Shown in pieces: positions 42,749-46,751 of a stretch of 46,751 bases of DNA. The stretch spans positions 1 through 46,751 of the forward strand of contig CAMNJH010000004.1 of assembly GCA_946541275.1 (NCBI GenBank), given 5' to 3'. Numbering within the stretch: position 1 is the stretch's first letter; the number at the start of each line of letters is the position of its first letter. The notes below the pieces were generated by a model that was given only the letters and a program-made list of their open reading frames with translations, had not been told where the DNA came from and ran no database searches. This DNA comes from an uncultured Prevotellaceae bacterium. Its GTDB lineage: Bacteria > Bacteroidota > Bacteroidia > Bacteroidales > Bacteroidaceae. Position numbers and translations under genes: made by a program.

Positions 42749-43885
42749 ATGACAGAACGCGCTATAATAGGTTTCGATGCCAAGCGCATTGTGCGCAATG
42801 GCACTGGGCTTGGTAATTACGGACGAACGCTGGTGAACGACCTGGCTGCGCTCGACGAGTTTTCGCTGCGCCTTTATGCCCCTGACGAGGGGGTTGACGA
42901 GCTTCGTTCACAGATTGTGGAGCGGCAGAATGTGGACTTCTGCTTCCCCCGCCATGCCCACACCTCACTGGGCAAGGCCATGTGGCGCAGTGGCGGCATG
43001 GTGAAGCAGCTGCTGGCCGACGGGGTGCAGATATACCATGGCCTGTCGGGCGAGCTGCCCAAGGGCATCAGCCAGAGCGGCATCCGTTCAGTGGTCACCA
43101 TCCACGACCTCATCTTCATGCGTCATCCCGAGTATTATAATAAGGTGGACGTAAAGCTCTACACCCGCAAGTTCCTGCAGACGCTGCAAGAGGCCGACCG
43201 CATAGTGGCCATCAGTGAGTGCACGCGCCGCGACATCTGCGAGCTGGGAGGCATTGACCAGAGCCGGGTCGACGTCATCTACCAGAGCTGTGCTCCCCGT
43301 TTCGACCAGGTGCCAGAGCCCAGGAAGATGTGGCAGGGGCGTGAGAAATACGACCTGCCCGACCGCTATGTGCTGAACGTGGGCTCGGTGGAGGAGCGCA
43401 AGAATGTGCTGCTGGCCGTGCGTGCGCTGGACCATCTGCCCGAGGACGTGTCGCTGGTTGTCGTGGGTCGCCAGACGCCCTATAGTGATGCCGTGCACGA
43501 GTACATTCTGGAACACCGGCTGCACAGCCGCGTGCAAATGCTGCACAACGTGCCCGACGACGACCTGCCGTCGCTCTATCGCATGGCCGACTGCTTTGTG
43601 TATCCCTCGCGCTATGAGGGCTTTGGCATTCCCATCATCGAGGCCATCAGCCAGGGACTGCCCATCGTGGCCTGCACGGGCTCGTGTCTGGAGGAGGCAG
43701 GTGGCCCCGACGGCTTGTATGTGGACCCCGACGATGACAAGGCCTTGGCCGACGCCATCAGCCAGGTGCTCTTTGGTGCCCCGGGCCGTCAGCAGCGCAT
43801 TGACCGTAGCCGTCAGTACATCCGCCGTTTTGAGAATACTGATGCAGCACGCCGTTTTGCCCAGCTGTATCAGAGTCTGTTGTAA
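42749..43885 (+). CDS. GT4-type glycosyltransferase
   Basis: 378 aa from ATG 42749 (the track's TTG 42737 lies inside the -7 box). GT-B fold: the N-terminal half has IIGFDAKRIVRNGTGLGNYGR and VVTIHDLIFMRHPEYY. The C-terminal half has VLNVGSVEERKNV, the nucleotide-sugar region and the E-x7-E motif EGFGIPIIE (about 290). No signal peptide, so it is cytosolic or inner-membrane associated, adding a sugar to a lipid-linked or envelope glycan. Donor and acceptor are unknown, and no polysaccharide cluster surrounds it. A 54-aa ORF follows after 19 nt. Confidence 0.9.
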   Translation: MTERAIIGFDAKRIVRNGTGLGNYGRTLVNDLAALDEFSLRLYAPDEGVDELRSQIVERQNVDFCFPRHAHTSLGKAMWRSGGMVKQLLADGVQIYHGLSGELPKGISQSGIRSVVTIHDLIFMRHPEYYNKVDVKLYTRKFLQTLQEADRIVAISECTRRDICELGGIDQSRVDVIYQSCAPRFDQVPEPRKMWQGREKYDLPDRYVLNVGSVEERKNVLLAVRALDHLPEDVSLVVVGRQTPYSDAVHEYILEHRLHSRVQMLHNVPDDDLPSLYRMADCFVYPSRYEGFGIPIIEAISQGLPIVACTGSCLEEAGGPDGLYVDPDDDKALADAISQVLFGAPGRQQRIDRSRQYIRRFENTDAARRFAQLYQSLL

Positions 43886-43904
43886 TTAACTAAAACAAGA
43901 AGTC

Positions 43905-44069
43905 ATGGAAAAGAAGGTGAAGACGCTCTTGGCAGCCATCGAGAAAGAGGTGCTGCACAAGCCGAGCAAGAAAACACTCGACGCCCTGTCGCTATTGGCT
44001 GGTTTTCAGGACTGGGAGTCCTTTCAGAAAACCTTCAATGGCGATGCTGAGATTCCAGAATCAAAATAA
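43905..44069 (+). CDS. 54-aa cytosolic microprotein
   Basis: Absent from the ORF track because of its length. It reads MEKKVKTLLAAIEKEVLHKP, then KTLDALSLLAGFQDWESFQK and ends PESK. It is helical and charged, with an A-K-rich repressor-like look but no recognised domain. The codon usage resembles its neighbours, it is 19 nt behind the glycosyltransferase with AAGAAG before the ATG, and its stop lies 6 nt from the convergent PurF-like stop. It is probably real. Confidence 0.6.
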   Translation: MEKKVKTLLAAIEKEVLHKPSKKTLDALSLLAGFQDWESFQKTFNGDAEIPESK

Positions 44070-44075
44070 TAGGAG

Positions 44076-45551
44076 TTATCCGAAGAACTCGCCGTCGCCC
44101 TGCTGCTGGTCGTAGCTGGAACCGTCGAAGCAGTGGGTGCAGACGTGGTCTTTGGGCAGGCCGATAGACTCAACGAGGTCTTCCAACCGGGCAAACTTCA
44201 GCGAGGTGAGGCCCAGTCGGCGTGCTATCTCGTCGACCATACGCTGATACTCGGGCGAGTCGGTCTTTGCATATTTGTCCAGGTTCTTCTTGTCATCGCC
44301 TTCAAAGTCGCGTATGATGCGGCGGGTGATAAGTTCCAAGTCGCTCTTCGACGAGGTGAAGCCTATGAACGGACAGCCGTAGACCAGTGGGGGGCAGCTG
44401 ATGCGCACGTGCACTTCACTGGCACCATTCTGCACAAACTCGCGCACGTTGTCGCGCAGTTGCGTACCGCGCACGATGCTGTCATCGCAGAACACCACGC
44501 GCTGATCGCGTAGCAGGGCCTCGTTGGGTATCAGCTTCATCTTGGCCACCAGGTCGCGACGGCTCTGGTTGCCCGGGGTGAACGAGCGGGGCCAGGTGGG
44601 CGTGTATTTCAGCACGGCACGCTTGTAGGGAATGCCGCTGCCTTCAGCATAGCCCAGCGCCATGCCCACACCACTGTCGGGGATGCCGCATACCAGGTCG
44701 GCCTCTATGTCGTCGCGCTTGCCCATCATCTTGCCGTTCTTCTCGCGTACATATTCTGTATTGATGCCCTCATAGCACGAGGCGGGGAAACCATAGTACA
44801 CCCACAGGAACGAACAAATCTGGCAGCGCTTGAAGGCTGGCTGCAGCACCTCCATGCCGTCAGCACGCAGGCGCACTATCTCGCCTGGGCCCACATCGCG
44901 CAAGGGCTTATAGTCCAGGTTGGGGAAGCTGGTGGTCTCGCTGCTCGCGGCGTAGGCCTGTATGTATTCGTCGGTGCCGATGGGCGACAGGCGGTGCACC
45001 TCTTTCCGCCCGATGACAATGGGCGTGCGCCCCAGGAAGTCGCGGGCGGCAATGATGCCATCCTCCGTCAGAATGAGTATGGAGCACGAGCCTTTTATCT
45101 TCTGGTAGACGCGGTTGATGCCGTCCACGAACGAGTTGCCCATGTTGATTAGCAGCGCCACTAGCTCCGTCTGGTTCAGGTTGTTGGCGCTCTGCTCGCT
45201 CAGGTGCATGCGCTGGGCCAGCAGCTCGTCGGCAATCTCGCGCAGGTTGTTGATTTTCGCCACCGTCACCACGGCGTAGCGCCCCAGGTGTGAGTTGATG
45301 ATGATGGGCTGCGGGTCGGTATCGCTGATGACGCCCAGTCCCTGGTTGCCCTTGAAGTCCTGCAGCTCGTCCTCGAATTTCGACCTGAAGTAGTCGCGTT
45401 CCAGCGAGTGGATGCTGCGTGAAAAGCCCTTCTCCTTGTCGAAGGTGACCAGACCTGCACGGCGTGTGCCAAGATGTGAGTTGTAGTCGGTTCCGTAAAA
45501 CAAATCGTTTACGCAATCCCTGGTGCTGATGGTTCCGAAAAAGCCGCCCAT
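44076..45551 (-). CDS. PurF-like amidophosphoribosyltransferase paralogue lacking the N-terminal cysteine
   Basis: 491 aa. The N-terminal Ntn-hydrolase (class II glutaminase) fold is recognisable (GTDYNSHLGTRRAG, NSHLGRYAVVTVAKI). The C-terminal phosphoribosyltransferase domain has the PRPP motif VVFCDDSIVRGTQLRD (about 350). PurF makes phosphoribosylamine from PRPP and glutamine, the first step of purine synthesis. The catalytic glutaminase cysteine, normally residue 2 after the initiator Met, is replaced: the protein begins MGGFFGTIS. It may use free ammonia or be regulatory. No purine genes adjoin it. The start is fixed by the promoter 28 nt upstream. Confidence 0.85.
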   Translation of the reverse strand: MGGFFGTISTRDCVNDLFYGTDYNSHLGTRRAGLVTFDKEKGFSRSIHSLERDYFRSKFEDELQDFKGNQGLGVISDTDPQPIIINSHLGRYAVVTVAKINNLREIADELLAQRMHLSEQSANNLNQTELVALLINMGNSFVDGINRVYQKIKGSCSILILTEDGIIAARDFLGRTPIVIGRKEVHRLSPIGTDEYIQAYAASSETTSFPNLDYKPLRDVGPGEIVRLRADGMEVLQPAFKRCQICSFLWVYYGFPASCYEGINTEYVREKNGKMMGKRDDIEADLVCGIPDSGVGMALGYAEGSGIPYKRAVLKYTPTWPRSFTPGNQSRRDLVAKMKLIPNEALLRDQRVVFCDDSIVRGTQLRDNVREFVQNGASEVHVRISCPPLVYGCPFIGFTSSKSDLELITRRIIRDFEGDDKKNLDKYAKTDSPEYQRMVDEIARRLGLTSLKFARLEDLVESIGLPKDHVCTHCFDGSSYDQQQGDGEFFG

Positions 45552-45578
45552 AAGTATCCTGTTTCTGTTTTGAGGCTA

Positions 45579-45609
45579 CAAAGTTACGAAAAAAGCAGGG
45601 CAATACAAA
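45579..45609 (-). promoter_or_regulatory. Promoter of the PurF-like gene
   Basis: Minus strand TTTG (45606-45609), a 19-nt spacer and TAACTTTG (45579-45586), a full consensus match. Confidence 0.8.
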
Positions 45610-45796
45610 ACGTTTTTTCTCATTTTTTTCTTCAATTGAACATTTATTGACTTTGCGCAGGACGGGGAATAGGTGTACCACAGGCCAGTCGGGCAGTGCA
45701 ACACAGTTGGACGAGCTGATAGCTGAATTCTAGTCGTGTCCGTCTTTGCAGCGTCTGTCTTTGTAGGGTGGGGTGGTCATCTTTTCCCTGCTTTTC
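45610..45796. other. Intergenic spacer between divergent PurF-like and GH35 genes
   Basis: Contains a T-rich tract, TTGACTTTG (a near -7 match at about 45648) and a short open frame ending QLDELIAEF at a TAG, which lacks a convincing start. No gene is called. Confidence 0.4.
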
Positions 45797-45828
45797 TTTG
45801 GTCGTTTTAAGATATTTTCGTATTTTTG
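45797..45828 (+). promoter_or_regulatory. Promoter of the GH35 gene
   Basis: TTTG (45797-45800), a 20-nt spacer and TATTTTTG (45821-45828). The leader is about 25-30 nt. Confidence 0.8.
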
Positions 45829-45859
45829 CATGTCGAAAACAAAAACCTGAAGAAAAAAT

Positions 45860-46751
45860 ATGAGAAAACTACTGAGAATCCTTGCCTTGGCAGCAATGCT
45901 GCTGGCAGCCCCGTCACTGGTGAGCGCAGCCGACCAGAAACCAGGCACGTTCACCGTGGGCGACAAGACTTTTCTGCTAAACGGACAGCCCTTCGTAGTG
46001 AAGGCCGCCGAAGTTCACTACCCCCGCATCCCGCGCCCCTATTGGGAGCACCGCATCCAGATGTGCAAGGCTCTGGGCATGAACGCTGTGTGCATCTACA
46101 TCTTCTGGAACATCCATGAGCAGCGTGAAGGCCAGTTCGACTTCACGGGCAACAACGACGTGGCCGAGTTCTGCCGCCTGGCTCAGAAGAACGGCCTCTA
46201 CGTCATCGTGCGCCCAGGCCCCTATGTCTGCGCCGAGTGGGAGATGGGCGGCCTGCCTTGGTGGCTGCTAAAGAAAAAGGACATACGCCTGCGCGAGCGT
46301 GATCCTTATTTTATGGAACGCGTAAAGATTTTCGAGGAGAAGGTGGGCGAGCAGCTGAAGCCCCTCACCATCCAGAACGGCGGCCCCATCATCATGATTC
46401 AGGTGGAGAACGAGTACGGAAGCTATGGAGAGGACAAACCATACGTCTCAGAGATTCGCGACTGCCTGCGGGGTATCTATGGCAAGGAGCTGTCGCTCTT
46501 CCAGTGCGACTGGTCGTCTAACTTCGAGAAGAACGGCCTTGACGACCTGACGTGGACCATGAACTTCGGCACGGGTGCCAACATCGACCAGCAGTTCCGC
46601 CGCCTGGGCGAGCTGCGCCCCAACGCGCCAAAGATGTGCTCTGAGTTCTGGAGCGGCTGGTTCGACAAGTGGGGAGCACGTCACGAGACGCGCCCTGCCA
46701 AGGATATGGTCGAGGGTATGGACGAAATGCTGTCGAAGGGCATCAGCTTTT
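45860..46751 (+). CDS. GH35 beta-galactosidase (3' partial)
   Basis: 297 complete codons are visible before the window end; the gene is not in the ORF track because no stop is reached. The signal peptide (MRKLLRILALAAMLLAAPSLVSAA) is followed by the GH35 TIM barrel: FLLNGQPFVVKAAEVHYPRI, VCIYIFWNIHE, RPGPYVCAEWEMGGLPWWLL. The acid/base glutamate lies in QVENEYGSYG (about residue 182) and the nucleophile in CSEFWSGWFD (about 261). It removes terminal beta-galactose from plant or host glycans outside the cytoplasm. About half of a typical GH35 protein lies beyond the window. Confidence 0.93.
   Translation, partial: MRKLLRILALAAMLLAAPSLVSAADQKPGTFTVGDKTFLLNGQPFVVKAAEVHYPRIPRPYWEHRIQMCKALGMNAVCIYIFWNIHEQREGQFDFTGNNDVAEFCRLAQKNGLYVIVRPGPYVCAEWEMGGLPWWLLKKKDIRLRERDPYFMERVKIFEEKVGEQLKPLTIQNGGPIIMIQVENEYGSYGEDKPYVSEIRDCLRGIYGKELSLFQCDWSSNFEKNGLDDLTWTMNFGTGANIDQQFRRLGELRPNAPKMCSEFWSGWFDKWGARHETRPAKDMVEGMDEMLSKGISF

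Noticed and set aside
45640-45732. Short frame ending QLDELIAEF in the PurF/GH35 spacer
   Set aside because: No plausible start or ribosome-binding site; left as an uncharacterised spacer.

Overview
The window comes from a Bacteroidota chromosome, most likely a Prevotella-type gut or rumen anaerobe (Prevotella, Segatella or Xylanibacter). The reasons are two SusC/SusD pairs, lipoboxes ending in SC, a type IX-like C-terminal sorting tail, OPT and GH95/GH78/GH35 genes, and promoters of the Bacteroidota kind (TTTG, about 20 nt, TAnnTTTG). No rRNA, tRNA, CRISPR array or intact transposase was seen. The genus is an inference.

Layout. (1) 1-6443: two tandem paralogous genes for large secreted proteins with repeated jelly-roll-like binding modules and almost identical sorting tails; the first is cut by the window edge. 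Each ends in a near-identical terminator. (2) 6520-6912: repeat element A, a large imperfect palindrome. (3) 7035-24775: a seven-gene operon of about 17 kb: FAS1 lipoprotein, SusC, SusD, two more FAS1 lipoproteins, SusC, SusD. It contains no enzyme and no regulator. Its promoter lies in an 87-bp module that is about 91% identical to the one in front of the second secreted protein, so the two loci are probably co-regulated and may form one surface capture and uptake system. (4) 24847-26738: gdhA and an RlpA-like gene.

(5) 26735-30304: a visibly AT-richer segment. It carries a membrane-spanning TPR/HTH regulator, a lipoprotein with a glycine-rich hydrophobic C-terminus, and two tiny overlapping membrane-protein genes. 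The last two transcription units have promoters of identical geometry: a 44-bp double-repeat dyad, 7 nt, the -33 box, 20 nt, then TAACTTTG. The dyad half-site sequences differ. This is my best candidate for an undescribed regulated system. (6) 30346-30820: repeat element B, a diverged relative of element A.

(7) 30836-46751: glycine-zipper lipoprotein, MFS-like transporter with a small membrane protein, GH95, an outer-membrane barrel protein with a GH78/sialidase-like fusion enzyme, OPT transporter, glycosyltransferase with a 54-aa microprotein, a PurF-like protein lacking the N-terminal cysteine, and a GH35 beta-galactosidase cut by the window end. The GH95, GH78 and GH35 genes suggest trimming of fucosylated, rhamnosylated and galactosylated plant or host glycans, but they are not in one operon.

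All functions come from motif reading without database searches; identities and spacings were counted by eye.
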